Shown piece by piece: positions 51,597-60,917 of a stretch of DNA of 64,000 nt (the first letter of the stretch is position 1; each line of letters opens with the position of its first letter). The stretch comes from DASRJG01 sp032124015. GTDB taxonomy: Bacteria; Acidobacteriota; Polarisedimenticolia; Polarisedimenticolales; DASRJG01. The stretch spans positions 1-64,000 of the forward strand of contig JAQBEH010000057.1 in the NCBI GenBank assembly GCA_032124015.1. The letters run 5' to 3'. A program made the position numbers and the translations under genes. Below the pieces are notes generated by a model. It was not told the origin of the DNA. It did not search any database and saw only the letters and a program-made list of their open reading frames with translations.

Positions 51597-53832
51597 CGCT
51601 TCCTCCGGTCTGCAAAGGCGCCTCGGCTCGCGCCACGCCCGGCGTCTCGTCGCCGGGGATCTCGATGATGAACCTCGCCCCGCCGCCGGTGTTGTCCTCG
51701 ACGCGTATCGTCCCTAGGTGCTCGACGACGATGCGCTGAACGATGGCGAGTCCGAGTCCGGTCCCCCGCGGTTTCGTGGAGAAATAGGGCGTGAACACTT
51801 TCTCGCGGTGCGCCGCCTCGATTCCCGGCCCGCTGTCGGCCACCTCAACGCACAGCGACCCCGGCCCGGCCCAAGCGCGCGCCACGATCCCGATAGTCCC
51901 GACACCGTGGACGGCCGCGACGGCGTTGTCGATCAGGTTGATAAGCGCCCGGCGCATCTGGTCCGCGTCGACGCGCACCACCCCCAAGGCGCCGTCGATG
52001 CGGACGTCCCAGGCCACGCCCGGGTGCACGCCGTAGAGCGCCACCACCGACCGGACGATCTCGCCGAAGTCCACCCGCGCGGGAGCGGGCGCGGGCATGC
52101 GGGCGTAGAGGGAGAACTCGTCGACGAGCGATTTGAGGCCCATCACCTCCCGCTCGATCGTCGCGGTCGCGTCGAGCACGACTTCGCCGAGATCCGCAGC
52201 CCGCTCGTCCCATTTTTTCCTGAGACGCTGCGCCGCGAGTTGGATCGGCGTGAGCGGGTTCTTGATCTCGTGCGCGACCCGGCGCGCCACCTCGCGCCAA
52301 GCCGCCAAGCGCTGGGCCTCGAGAAGATCGGTGAGATCCTCGACCATCACGAGCGTTCCGAGATCTTTTTGCTGCGCGTTGCGCAGCGGCGACACGTGCA
52401 CCGAAACCGAAATCGGCGTCCCGCCGCGATCGAGTACCAGCCCGCGCCGCACGTCGCGTCCGCCGCGCGACGTCGCATCGTCGAGGAGTCGCGCGAGGGG
52501 ATCGAGGCCCGCGACCTCGAGGGCCGCCCGGAGATTTTCACCTGGCTTGACGGGGAGTCCCAGCATGGACAAGACCGCGGGGTTTGACGTGGTGACCTGG
52601 CCCTCGCGATCGAGGGACAAGACCGCGGTCCCGAGCTGCGCCACCAGGGTTTCGATGTATCGCCGCCTCTCGTCGAGCGCCTGGTTCGTGCGACGCAGAT
52701 CCGCCGTACTGCGCGTGATCACCTCGCGGCTTTCCTGGAGCTGCCCCGCCATCTCGTTGAACGCGTCGACCAGTTGGCCGACTTCGTCGCCGACATGGGT
52801 GAGGACGCGCACGCCGAGATTTCCGGCGGAGATTTCCCGTGACGCCGCGGCCATCTGCTCGAGCGGAACGGTGATCCGGCGCGACACGTAAAACCCGATC
52901 CACGACGACACGAAGACGATCGTGAGGCCGACGAGAGCGAGAATCGAGTAGTAGAGGCGCAACACCTCGCGCCGCTCGGCGCGGAGCTTGGCGGACTCAC
53001 TGTCCGCGGCGTCGATCCTCTCCAGCAGGGTTTTGAGGTCCGACCGGACGACGACCCCGGCCACCGCGGCCCCGCGCCCCGGGGCGGTTGGATCCACCGG
53101 GGCCGAGCCGACCAGCAAGACGACCTCGCCGGCGGGCTCCTGCTCGAACACCGGAGTTCCGGTTCGCGCCGCCACCGCACCCACGCGACGCACCGCACGG
53201 AGCACCACGTCCCTCGTCAGGCCGGTCGAGCCCGAGCCATCGGCGATGTCGGTGAAGGTGGCTTCGCCGTCGAGGACGAAGCCCGCCACTTCGAACCCCT
53301 CGCGTTGGCGCCACTGGATGGTGGCGACACGGAGGGCGTCGTCCGAGGCGGCCGGAGGAACTGAGGCCAGCTCCGCCGCCAAGAACCTGGCGTGATCGAT
53401 CAGACGCAACTCTTCACGCCGCCCCGCGTCCTTGGCGATCTCCTTGGCCAGCCGGGAAACCTCCTCGACGGGCGCTTTGATCAGGTCCTCCACGGTCGTC
53501 TTGATGAAAGCCCCCGCACCGAATGACAGTAGGAACGCGGGGAGGAGCACGAGCGCGAGGAAGAAGAATACGAGCTTGGTCCGGAGCCGAGCGCCGAGCA
53601 CGCCTCGCTTGCGATCGACGATCAGCCGGACGAGATTCCGGATGAGAATCCCGACAAAAGCCAGAGCGAGGACGATGATCGCGAGGGTCAACACGGTGAG
53701 GAGATACGGGCTCGCCGCGATCCTCGGGCCCGCCTCCGCGACGCGGATGCTCGACCGATAGAACACCCAGAGCCCGCCCAAGGAAAGGACGCCTAGGGCG
53801 CTCCACTGAATCGTGCGCCCGGCCCGACTCAA
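51586..53832 (-). CDS. NtrY-like sensor histidine kinase
   Basis: The product is 748 residues. Membrane segments lie at about 12-29, 42-68, 86-108 and 297-318, with a periplasmic sensor region between the last two. HAMP (about 318-370), PAS (about 395-500), HisKA with the phosphorylated H521 (VAHEIKNPLTPIQLAAQRLRKK) and an HATPase domain (N, G1 DSGPGI, G2 GTGLGLAIV) follow. This is the NtrY arrangement. It acts on the adjacent NtrX-like regulator. The signal is unknown; nitrogen or redox is inferred only from the family. Confidence 0.92.
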   Translation of the reverse strand: MSRAGRTIQWSALGVLSLGGLWVFYRSSIRVAEAGPRIAASPYLLTVLTLAIIVLALAFVGILIRNLVRLIVDRKRGVLGARLRTKLVFFFLALVLLPAFLLSFGAGAFIKTTVEDLIKAPVEEVSRLAKEIAKDAGRREELRLIDHARFLAAELASVPPAASDDALRVATIQWRQREGFEVAGFVLDGEATFTDIADGSGSTGLTRDVVLRAVRRVGAVAARTGTPVFEQEPAGEVVLLVGSAPVDPTAPGRGAAVAGVVVRSDLKTLLERIDAADSESAKLRAERREVLRLYYSILALVGLTIVFVSSWIGFYVSRRITVPLEQMAAASREISAGNLGVRVLTHVGDEVGQLVDAFNEMAGQLQESREVITRSTADLRRTNQALDERRRYIETLVAQLGTAVLSLDREGQVTTSNPAVLSMLGLPVKPGENLRAALEVAGLDPLARLLDDATSRGGRDVRRGLVLDRGGTPISVSVHVSPLRNAQQKDLGTLVMVEDLTDLLEAQRLAAWREVARRVAHEIKNPLTPIQLAAQRLRKKWDERAADLGEVVLDATATIEREVMGLKSLVDEFSLYARMPAPAPARVDFGEIVRSVVALYGVHPGVAWDVRIDGALGVVRVDADQMRRALINLIDNAVAAVHGVGTIGIVARAWAGPGSLCVEVADSGPGIEAAHREKVFTPYFSTKPRGTGLGLAIVQRIVVEHLGTIRVEDNTGGGARFIIEIPGDETPGVARAEAPLQTGGSDES

Positions 53833-53845
53833 TCGGTGATCCTCC

Positions 53846-54727
53846 TCACGGCGAGAGGCTCTCGTCCGCGGCGTCGGCCCAGGGCGCCAGGTACCAGGCG
53901 TGCTTGGCGTCGGCGATCGCGCGGGCTAAGCGTGCGTGAAGGTCATGACCGGCGCGGTAGGCGATGACGTGGCCGCGCAAAGGCCGCCCCAACAGCGAGA
54001 GATCGCCCGTGAGGTCGAGCATCTTGTGGCGCACGAACTCGTCCGCAAAGCGCAGCGTGGGGTTCAGGATCCCCGCCTTTCCGATCACCACCGCGTTGTC
54101 GAGGGATCCCCCCTGGGCGAGTCCGCGCTCCCTGAGCGCCGCGATCTCATGCTCGAACGTGAACGTTCTCGCGGGCGCGAGTTTCTCCGCGAACTGATCG
54201 GCCCGCCACAACGACGCCGTGAGCTCTTGGTATCCCAGGGCCGGGTGATCGAAGTCGATCGCGTAGGTGACGCGGTACTCCGAGCAGGGATGCACCGAGA
54301 TTCGCTTGTCCTCGTGCGTGACGGTCACAGGCTTGGTGATGTGAAGATACTCACGGACGGCGTCGTGTTCCTTGAACCCGGCCGCGAGGATCCCCTCGAC
54401 GAACGGCTTCGCCGAGCCGTCCAGGATCGGCGCCTCGGCGGCGTCGAGCTCGATGTCGAGGTCGTCGACCTGCATCGCGTACAGCGCCGCCATCAGGTGT
54501 TCGATCGTGCTCACGGTGGCGCCGTCTTTTTTGAGCACCGTGGCGTAAAAGCTCGGTCCGGCGTTTTCGATGAGCGCGGGGATTCTGAGCGCGCCGATAT
54601 CGGCGCGCACGAAGACAATCCCCGAATGCGGCGGCGCGGGACGAAGGCGCAGGCGCACGGGGGCGCCGCTGTGAAGTCCGACTCCCTCGATGACCCACTC
54701 CGAAGCGAGGGTTCGTCTCTTTTTCAT
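53846..54727 (-). CDS. lpxC: UDP-3-O-acyl-N-acetylglucosamine deacetylase LpxC
   Basis: The product is 293 residues from ATG 54727 (GGAG 6 bases upstream). EGVGLHSG, TIEHLMAALYAMQVDDLDIELDAAEAPILDGSA, and KMLDLTGDLSLLGRPLRGHV with following AGH contain the zinc ligands and catalytic residues. It carries out the committed step of lipid A synthesis. It follows the NtrY-like gene (13-base gap downstream) but is far from the lpxDA cluster, as in many genomes. Confidence 0.97.
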   Translation of the reverse strand: MKKRRTLASEWVIEGVGLHSGAPVRLRLRPAPPHSGIVFVRADIGALRIPALIENAGPSFYATVLKKDGATVSTIEHLMAALYAMQVDDLDIELDAAEAPILDGSAKPFVEGILAAGFKEHDAVREYLHITKPVTVTHEDKRISVHPCSEYRVTYAIDFDHPALGYQELTASLWRADQFAEKLAPARTFTFEHEIAALRERGLAQGGSLDNAVVIGKAGILNPTLRFADEFVRHKMLDLTGDLSLLGRPLRGHVIAYRAGHDLHARLARAIADAKHAWYLAPWADAADESLSP

Positions 54728-54737
54728 CGGCGCTCCG

Positions 54738-54767
54738 TTGACCGCATCGTCTCCAACATGGTACAAG
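54738..54767 (+). promoter_or_regulatory. Promoter of the TPR gene at 54810
   Basis: TTGACC (54738-54743), 18 bases and TACAAG (54762-54767) point rightward from just outside lpxC. The start would be near 54775, about 35 bases before the TTG start codon. Confidence 0.5.
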
Positions 54768-54809
54768 AGTCCACTGCCCGGGGAGGCCTGAGCCCGGGTT
54801 CAATAAACA

Positions 54810-55727
54810 TTGAGCTGCGACGACCATACGCCCCGCTCCGAGCCGCCGCGCCGGCGCTCAGGACAGCGTACGCCTCGCCGCCTGAAAAAAGCGGCCGGCG
54901 GGCCGGCGTCCTCCGACACGCCCGCAGCGACCGGCAAGGCCGCCCTATTTCTCGAGGAGGGTGTTGGCCGCTTCTCGGGCGGCGACGTCCAGGGCGCGAT
55001 CGCGGCGTGGACGGAGGCGGTCTTTCTGGATCCGACGCTCGCGGAGGCCTGGTTCGATCTCGGCACGGCGTATGCCGAAATCAGCAACCTCGACGAGTCG
55101 ACTCGATGCTACCGTTCGGCCGTCGCCCTCCAGCCGGAAGTCCATCAGTCCTGGTACAACCTCGGCTTCACGTGCGCCGGGCGGGGAGATCTGGTCGCAG
55201 CAGCCGACGCCTACGGCCGCGCCGCCGCGCTCAACCCGAGCGACTACGAGACCTGGTACAACCTCGGGAACGCGTTTCTCGACCTGGGACGCCTCGAGGA
55301 GGCGGCCGCCGCGTACAAGACGGCCCTTGCCCACAACAACGGCGATTACGACGTCTGGAACAACCTCGGCAACGCGCTCGTCCAGTTGGAGCGGATCTCT
55401 GAGGCGATCGAGTGTTTTCGCCGCGCGCTCGCACTCAACCCGGCCTACGACCTGAGTTGGAACAACCTCGGCAACGTGCTCGAAGAACTCGGTGCCATGG
55501 TCGAAGCCCAGGCGGCCTACGAGAGAGCGGTCGAACTGGTTCCGGACCACGCGACCTATCGGCTGAACCTCGCTTCGGTGCTCGCGCGCGGGAGCGAGGA
55601 CAACCGTGCGATTGAGCATCTGGCGCGCGCCCTCGAACTCGCCCCGGAGATTCGCAGCCTCCTCCCGGGATTTGCGGAATTCCAGACGCTGCTCGATAGT
55701 CCTCTTCTTCTGACGGCCGACGACTAG
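54810..55727 (+). CDS. TPR repeat protein
   Basis: The product is 305 residues if the TTG at 54810 is used; no strong ribosome site supports it, so the start is uncertain. After a basic N-terminus (1-40) there are about six classic TPR units (about 42-280), very regular, with repeated WYNLGNAF/WNNLGNVL and LNPxxYxxW. No signal peptide or membrane segment is seen. It is probably a cytoplasmic scaffold for protein complexes. It starts a rightward group with the GAF protein and the transglycosylase. Confidence 0.85.
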   Translation: MSCDDHTPRSEPPRRRSGQRTPRRLKKAAGGPASSDTPAATGKAALFLEEGVGRFSGGDVQGAIAAWTEAVFLDPTLAEAWFDLGTAYAEISNLDESTRCYRSAVALQPEVHQSWYNLGFTCAGRGDLVAAADAYGRAAALNPSDYETWYNLGNAFLDLGRLEEAAAAYKTALAHNNGDYDVWNNLGNALVQLERISEAIECFRRALALNPAYDLSWNNLGNVLEELGAMVEAQAAYERAVELVPDHATYRLNLASVLARGSEDNRAIEHLARALELAPEIRSLLPGFAEFQTLLDSPLLLTADD

Positions 55728-55757
55728 CGGGTGACCGCCCGCCCGAGGTAACCGACC

Positions 55758-56666
55758 ATGAGCCGCGAAACCGCGACGCTTGAAACGCTCGATCGCAGGA
55801 TCGCCGAGCTGGCGAGCTTCCTCTCGCCATCCGAGATCTTCAGAGCCTTGCTGGAGGGTACCGGCGTCGGGGCCCCGCGTGCCGCCGTATTCCTCCTGCG
55901 AGGCGGGCGATTCAAGGGCTGGAGTTCGATCGGCTACTCGGCGAAGGTGGCGCAATCCCTGCGGCAGACGACCGCCCCCGCGGATTCCGGCTGGTTGGCG
56001 TCGTTGGCCGGCGAAGAAGACGTGCGATGGCGTTCGCTCGCGGCCGGCGAGAGCGTTCCGGAATTCGGGCAACCGCAAGGCGCCGAAGCGGTCGGGCTGC
56101 CGGTTCGGGTCGGAGGCAAAGCGGTCGCGATCCTCGTCGCCGAACGCCACGTCGCCGAAGAGCCATGGTCGCCCGCGGCGTTGGCGATTCTCTGCCAGGC
56201 CGCGAGGCTACGGCTCGAGCTCGATCTCGCTTGGCGCCGTCTCAAGACTCAGGCGTCCCCGGCGACCGACGCGGGGTCCCCCGCGCCGAAGACGGCCGGG
56301 GGGAGTTCGATGGCAAGCGAAGCCGGAGCGGCCCCGTCCGCCACGCCGGCCGCGACTGCGACTGCCGCTGCGACCGAGATCGAGCCCTGGAGTGGGGTGG
56401 CCCCGGGCACGGCCGAGGCCGATCCGCGCCGAGAAGAGGCGCGCCGTTATGCTCGTCTGGTTGCCACCGACATCCGTCTTTACAACGAGGAGGCGGTCGT
56501 CGTTGGAAGGCGCGAACGCGATCTGGCCCGCCGTCTCGGCGAGCAGTTCCAACGAGGCCGTGAAGCATTTTCCCACCGCTTCCCGGATTTCGGCCCCGAC
56601 GGGATGAAGTTGCTCGACGATGCATACGTGCAAATCCTCGCGGGAGGCGACTCGTCGCTGATCTAG
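55758..56666 (+). CDS. GAF-like domain protein of unknown function
   Basis: The product is 302 residues. The N-terminal part (about 1-160) looks like a GAF sensor domain (AAVFLLRGGRFKGWSSIGY, AVGLPVRVGGKAVAILVAE). An Ala/Pro/Thr linker (about 165-215) joins it to a basic helical C-terminus (about 225-295: EARRYARLVATDIRLYNEEAVV, GREAFSHRFPDF), a segment seen on a number of acidobacterial and deltaproteobacterial regulators. No output enzyme or DNA-binding motif was recognised. It begins 30 bases after the TPR gene. Confidence 0.7.
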   Translation: MSRETATLETLDRRIAELASFLSPSEIFRALLEGTGVGAPRAAVFLLRGGRFKGWSSIGYSAKVAQSLRQTTAPADSGWLASLAGEEDVRWRSLAAGESVPEFGQPQGAEAVGLPVRVGGKAVAILVAERHVAEEPWSPAALAILCQAARLRLELDLAWRRLKTQASPATDAGSPAPKTAGGSSMASEAGAAPSATPAATATAAATEIEPWSGVAPGTAEADPRREEARRYARLVATDIRLYNEEAVVVGRRERDLARRLGEQFQRGREAFSHRFPDFGPDGMKLLDDAYVQILAGGDSSLI

Positions 56667-56698
56667 AAGGCCATCGCCGTTCCGGCGCCGGACACCGC

Positions 56699-58855
56699 AT
56701 GCGTCGCACTGTCGCCATCACCGCCGCGCTGCTCGTGCTCGCCTTAGCGGCGATCGGTGCGGTCTGGTTCGCAAAACGCACGGTCCGTTGGAACGACGCC
56801 CGCACGATGCCGCCGCCGCTTACGGCCGCCGTGCGCGCCTACGCCAAGGGCGACACCGTCGCCGGGCTCGCATCGGTCCGCGAGTTCCTGAGACGATATC
56901 GAGCCCCGGCCTGGGAGGCTCGCGCGCGAGTCCTGGCCGCGACGCATCTGACACGCGACGGACGGGATCGCGAGATCCTCGACGTCCTTCCGAAAGATCT
57001 CGCGACGGACGACCCGCTCGCGGAGCACGCCATGCTCCTTCGGGCGCGCAGCTGGTTCGCACGCGGCGCTAACGATCGAGCCGCGGACCTGGCCGCTCGC
57101 GCGGCATCGTCACCCGGTTTTCCGGCGGCCGGGGAAGCGTACCTGACCCAAGCGCATGCGCTCGAGGCGCAAGGAGCCTGGGCCCAAGCGCTGCTCGCCC
57201 TCGACGCGGCGGACAGCGCAACGGCCACGATCGAGGCAGGCCGGATCGCCGCGAGGCACGGAGAGCGTGAGGGCGCCCGTCGCCGTGTCGTCGGCGCTCT
57301 CCTCGGAGCGACAGGAACGAACGACGTGGACCGGCTGAAAGAAGCCGTCGAGGAACTGTTCCCCGACCCGAGCACGCGCCTGACGTCCTCGGAACGTCCG
57401 CGGCTCGCGGAGCGCGCTCGGTACTGGCTCGAAGAGGGCCGCGCGAAGACCTCCCTCGACCTTCTGCGTCTCGTCCGTCCTGCGTCCGCGCCGTCGGCGG
57501 CGACGCCTGCCGAGGCCCTGGTCGAAGCGGAGGCGTTGCTCAAACTCGGGCGCATCACGGAGATGGGGACGTTTCTCGTCCGTGCCCGCCAGGCCGGTGC
57601 GGGTTCCCATGACGGCTCACGTTATCTCGAGGCCCGCCGCGCAGCGGCAACGGGGAATCTGGCCGCCTATCGGGCCGGGATCAATGCGGTCTCGCGTCGC
57701 GCCGCCTCACCCTGGCGAGAGCGCGCCCTTCTCGACATCGCTCGGGCCGGCGAAGGCGTGCCGGACGCCAGGACGCTTCGGGCGTACGAGCGCTACCGAC
57801 TCGCCGCGGGCGAGCGCGCCGATTCCTTGGCGCTGCTACGCGAGGGTTGGGCGGCCTACGACCTCGGGCGGTTTGCGGAGGCGGATGCCGCGTTCGCCCG
57901 GACCCTGGCGCGCCCCGATGCGCCCGATGGCGTAAGAGTCACGGCGACGTATTGGAGGGCGCGTCTCGCCGACGCCGCGGGTCGCTCTTCTGAGGCACGC
58001 GAGAGCTACGCCACGATCGCCGAGACGTTCGGGAATCACTACTACGGCGCCCTCGCGGCGAAACGGCTGGGACGTCCACTCCCCACGGCGCCCGCCGCTG
58101 CTCCGCGCATCGACGATCTTCCGGCGCTTCCGGATGCCGGACGATGGCTTGCGGCGGCCCGCGCCTTCGTTTCGGTCGGTCTTTGGGACGAGGCGGCCCC
58201 CTTCTATCGCCTAGCGGTCCGAGGCGCCGGTGCCCTCGGCCCCGCGGTGGCTCTCGAAGCCGCGGACTGCGCTCGCGACGCGGCCGCCCTGTCCGAGGCC
58301 ATCGGCTTCGCGCAAGTCGCAACGGGCGATCGCGATCGCACGCCCGTCCAGGAGATCCCCCGCGGCTTGTGGCAGCTTCTCTACCCGGCATCGTTTTCCG
58401 AGGCCGTGACCCGCGCCGCCCGCGGGACCGGGCTCGATCCGAACCTCGCCGCGTCGGTCGCCCTGCAGGAGAGTGCGTTCAACCCTCTCGCCGTCTCGTC
58501 GGCGGGGGCGCGCGGGCTGCTTCAAGTCATGCCGGCGGTCGGCGCGGAATTGGCGCGAGCAGCGGGGCTGCAACGGTTTGAGCCTTCCGACCTGTTCGAC
58601 CCGGAGACAAACGTCACGCTCGGATGCAAGCACCTCGCCGAGTATCGGCGCCGGTTCGGTTCGATCCCGAAGGCGCTTGCCGCGTACAACGGAGGCCCCT
58701 CACGGGTCGAGCGCTGGAGCCCTTCGAATCGCCTGGACGACGAGCGCTTCGTGGAACGAATCCCGATTCCCGAAACGCGCCTCTACGTCAAACGCGTTCT
58801 CACGGGGGCGCGCATGTACGCCATCGCCTGGCCCGACGGCCTCGGCACCGAGTAG
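56699..58855 (+). CDS. Soluble lytic murein transglycosylase with TPR-like superhelix
   Basis: The product is 718 residues. One N-terminal membrane or signal segment (about 3-23) is followed by a long helical repeat region (about 35-530) like the doughnut domain of Slt70, and a C-terminal SLT domain (about 575-700). The catalytic Glu is E591 in ALQESAFNPLAVSSAGARGLLQVMP; LGCKHLAEYRRRFG and ALAAYNGGP also match. It cleaves peptidoglycan glycan strands in the periplasm. It ends 22 bases from the convergent dapF. Confidence 0.92.
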   Translation: MRRTVAITAALLVLALAAIGAVWFAKRTVRWNDARTMPPPLTAAVRAYAKGDTVAGLASVREFLRRYRAPAWEARARVLAATHLTRDGRDREILDVLPKDLATDDPLAEHAMLLRARSWFARGANDRAADLAARAASSPGFPAAGEAYLTQAHALEAQGAWAQALLALDAADSATATIEAGRIAARHGEREGARRRVVGALLGATGTNDVDRLKEAVEELFPDPSTRLTSSERPRLAERARYWLEEGRAKTSLDLLRLVRPASAPSAATPAEALVEAEALLKLGRITEMGTFLVRARQAGAGSHDGSRYLEARRAAATGNLAAYRAGINAVSRRAASPWRERALLDIARAGEGVPDARTLRAYERYRLAAGERADSLALLREGWAAYDLGRFAEADAAFARTLARPDAPDGVRVTATYWRARLADAAGRSSEARESYATIAETFGNHYYGALAAKRLGRPLPTAPAAAPRIDDLPALPDAGRWLAAARAFVSVGLWDEAAPFYRLAVRGAGALGPAVALEAADCARDAAALSEAIGFAQVATGDRDRTPVQEIPRGLWQLLYPASFSEAVTRAARGTGLDPNLAASVALQESAFNPLAVSSAGARGLLQVMPAVGAELARAAGLQRFEPSDLFDPETNVTLGCKHLAEYRRRFGSIPKALAAYNGGPSRVERWSPSNRLDDERFVERIPIPETRLYVKRVLTGARMYAIAWPDGLGTE

Positions 58856-58877
58856 AAATGGGATCGAGAGTCCGCCT

Positions 58878-59705
58878 TCACTCGGCGGCCACCGTCGCCT
58901 CCGGATCGAGCACGCCCGTAAAGACGAAGCGCGCGTCCCCGATCAATCGCGCGCACGCGGGACGCGCCGGTTCGCCCGGGAGCATCACGGTGAGCATCGC
59001 ACCGCTGCGCGGCACGACGACGACCCTCTCCGGCGCCCCGGCCAGTCGTGCGGCGAATGCCACCGCAACAGCCCCAGTGCCGCACGACAACGTCTCGTTT
59101 TCGACGCCGCGCTCCCACGTGCGGACATGAACGCGTCCGCCCGGATCGGTCTCGATGAGATTCACGTTGGCGCCCGATGGGCCGAGGGCCCGATGACGGC
59201 GTAGCGACGGGCCGACGGTTGGGAGCGGATAACCGGCCAGTCCCACGACGGGGAAAACGACGTGCGGGACCCCCGCCACGACCCACCGGCCGCGAAACGT
59301 CGTGGCGGCATCTTCGAGAACGATTTCGCCCAGGTCCTCGGGAGGGGGCAACGAGAGGCTCACGACGGGGCCGTCGACGACGGCTCGGACCTCACCCACC
59401 GAAGTCAGGAGCGTCATCGCGCCTGTCGCCAAGTCATGCGTCGCGGCGTAGCGCGCGGCGCAGCGGCTTCCGTTTCCGCAAAACGCCTCGCCGCCATCGG
59501 GGTTGAAAAACACCAGCCGCACGCGACCGGGCCCATGCGCTGAGACGACGAGCACTCCGTCCGCGCCGACCGACAACCCGCGACGGCACACCGCACGCAC
59601 CCACGCGGCGCGGTCACCCGGAAGCGCCTCCCAGGCGCGCGCATCGAGGACCACGAAGTCGTTCCCGGCTCCGGACATTTTCGTGAAAGGTACACGGACG
59701 CTCAT
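58878..59705 (-). CDS. dapF: Diaminopimelate epimerase DapF
   Basis: The product is 275 residues from ATG 59705, overlapping the stop of the lipoprotein gene (ATGA). FTKMSGAGNDFVVLD, FFNPDGGEAFCGNGSRC (C76) and ENETLSCGTGAVA (C208) show both catalytic cysteines. It converts LL- to meso-diaminopimelate for peptidoglycan and lysine. The upstream frame extension is not used. Confidence 0.96.
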   Translation of the reverse strand: MSVRVPFTKMSGAGNDFVVLDARAWEALPGDRAAWVRAVCRRGLSVGADGVLVVSAHGPGRVRLVFFNPDGGEAFCGNGSRCAARYAATHDLATGAMTLLTSVGEVRAVVDGPVVSLSLPPPEDLGEIVLEDAATTFRGRWVVAGVPHVVFPVVGLAGYPLPTVGPSLRRHRALGPSGANVNLIETDPGGRVHVRTWERGVENETLSCGTGAVAVAFAARLAGAPERVVVVPRSGAMLTVMLPGEPARPACARLIGDARFVFTGVLDPEATVAAE

Positions 59706-60775
59706 CGATCCCCCGGTGCCGTTCCCGGATCGGCGGCGACGCGCACCTCCACCTCGGCCGACGGGCCGCTCTCGTTCGGCACGTCCGCGCGATCGATCGC
59801 AGTAACGCGGTAGCGCACGACCGTCCCCGGGGCCACCCCGGCGTCGAGGAACGAAGGCTGCCGCACGATCGCATCGCCGATGGGCGCGAAGCCCCCATCG
59901 CCCGACTGCCGGTAGACCCGGTAGCCATCGATGTCGTTTTCCGGGCCCGGATTCCAAAACAGACGAACGGCGCTCCCTTCCTGCACCGCCACAAGCCCGG
60001 AAGGCGGCCCCGGCGCGAAGCGATCGGAGGCATTGACCACCACCACGTTCGTCGAAACACTCTCGCGGTAAGGAGGGCCTTCCGCGGCAACCGCGCGCAC
60101 CACGTAACGGTAGGTCTTGCCGGCTTCAACGGTCGTGTCGAAGTCGTCCGGCGTGGTGAGTGGCTGCACGTTGAGCGGGCGCTCGGAGAGATTCCCGTCG
60201 GAAGGCCCACGATAGACGTTGTAGGTCGCGTCGGTCGCGCCCTCGGCGGCTTCCCACTTCAGCCGGACTCCGTCGGCGCTCGCCTGCCCGGTAAGAGCGC
60301 GCGGAGCGGCGGCCGGATTCACCGTGGTCAGGTCCTTGGCGACCACGAGCGGCGAAGGACGCCCCCGCCGGTCGCGCACACGCACGCCGTACCGCAGGGT
60401 CCAACCGATCCCGTGGTCGGCGAGCGCGGACACCGAGGGATCGAAGAGCACGATGCGATCTCCCGACTTTCCGTAGGCGGCCTCGACGGTCAACACCACG
60501 TCGCCACGCACACGAATGGCGTCAGGCTCCTCCGGAGGTGTGCGCCCGGGCGGGTACGCGACACGCAGAATTTCTGTCGTTTGGACCGCCTGCGAGGGAC
60601 CGCCGCCGCGCGGCTCGGGAACTGTCAAGGCGATTTCGACGCGATCGCCGATCTGGCGCGCCTCGACGGCGGACGCCGGCAACGGACCCCGTGGCGCGGG
60701 AGGCTGCAGCGGGCCGATTTTCCCGCACGCCAGCGCGAACACCGCCCCGCTCATCATCAAGATCGATTTCCGCAT
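59702..60775 (-). CDS. Lipoprotein with LptM-like N-terminus and fibronectin III domains
   Basis: The product is 357 residues from ATG 60775. The signal peptide ends in a lipobox with the Cys at residue 17 (VFALACGKIGPLQPP). The mature CGKIGPLQPP start resembles LptM/YifL (CGxKGPLxxP), a small lipoprotein encoded beside dapF in Enterobacteria. Two or three fibronectin type III domains follow (about 30-140 weak, 148-250 and 252-345). The location directly before dapF matches yifL-dapF. It is probably an outer- or inner-membrane lipoprotein with a periplasmic role; the link to the LPS transport machinery is an inference. Confidence 0.8.
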   Translation of the reverse strand: MRKSILMMSGAVFALACGKIGPLQPPAPRGPLPASAVEARQIGDRVEIALTVPEPRGGGPSQAVQTTEILRVAYPPGRTPPEEPDAIRVRGDVVLTVEAAYGKSGDRIVLFDPSVSALADHGIGWTLRYGVRVRDRRGRPSPLVVAKDLTTVNPAAAPRALTGQASADGVRLKWEAAEGATDATYNVYRGPSDGNLSERPLNVQPLTTPDDFDTTVEAGKTYRYVVRAVAAEGPPYRESVSTNVVVVNASDRFAPGPPSGLVAVQEGSAVRLFWNPGPENDIDGYRVYRQSGDGGFAPIGDAIVRQPSFLDAGVAPGTVVRYRVTAIDRADVPNESGPSAEVEVRVAADPGTAPGDR

Positions 60776-60917
60776 CGTTAGTTTGCGCTCCGTCACGAGG
60801 CCCTCCGGATGCCCGCAGTGTAGCCCGTGCTCCTCGAACGTGTTGCATACTGGCGCTCTCGCATTCGCCGGTCGACGGAGCAGCCCGCGACGATCGAACC
60901 GGTGCCGAGGACCCGCC

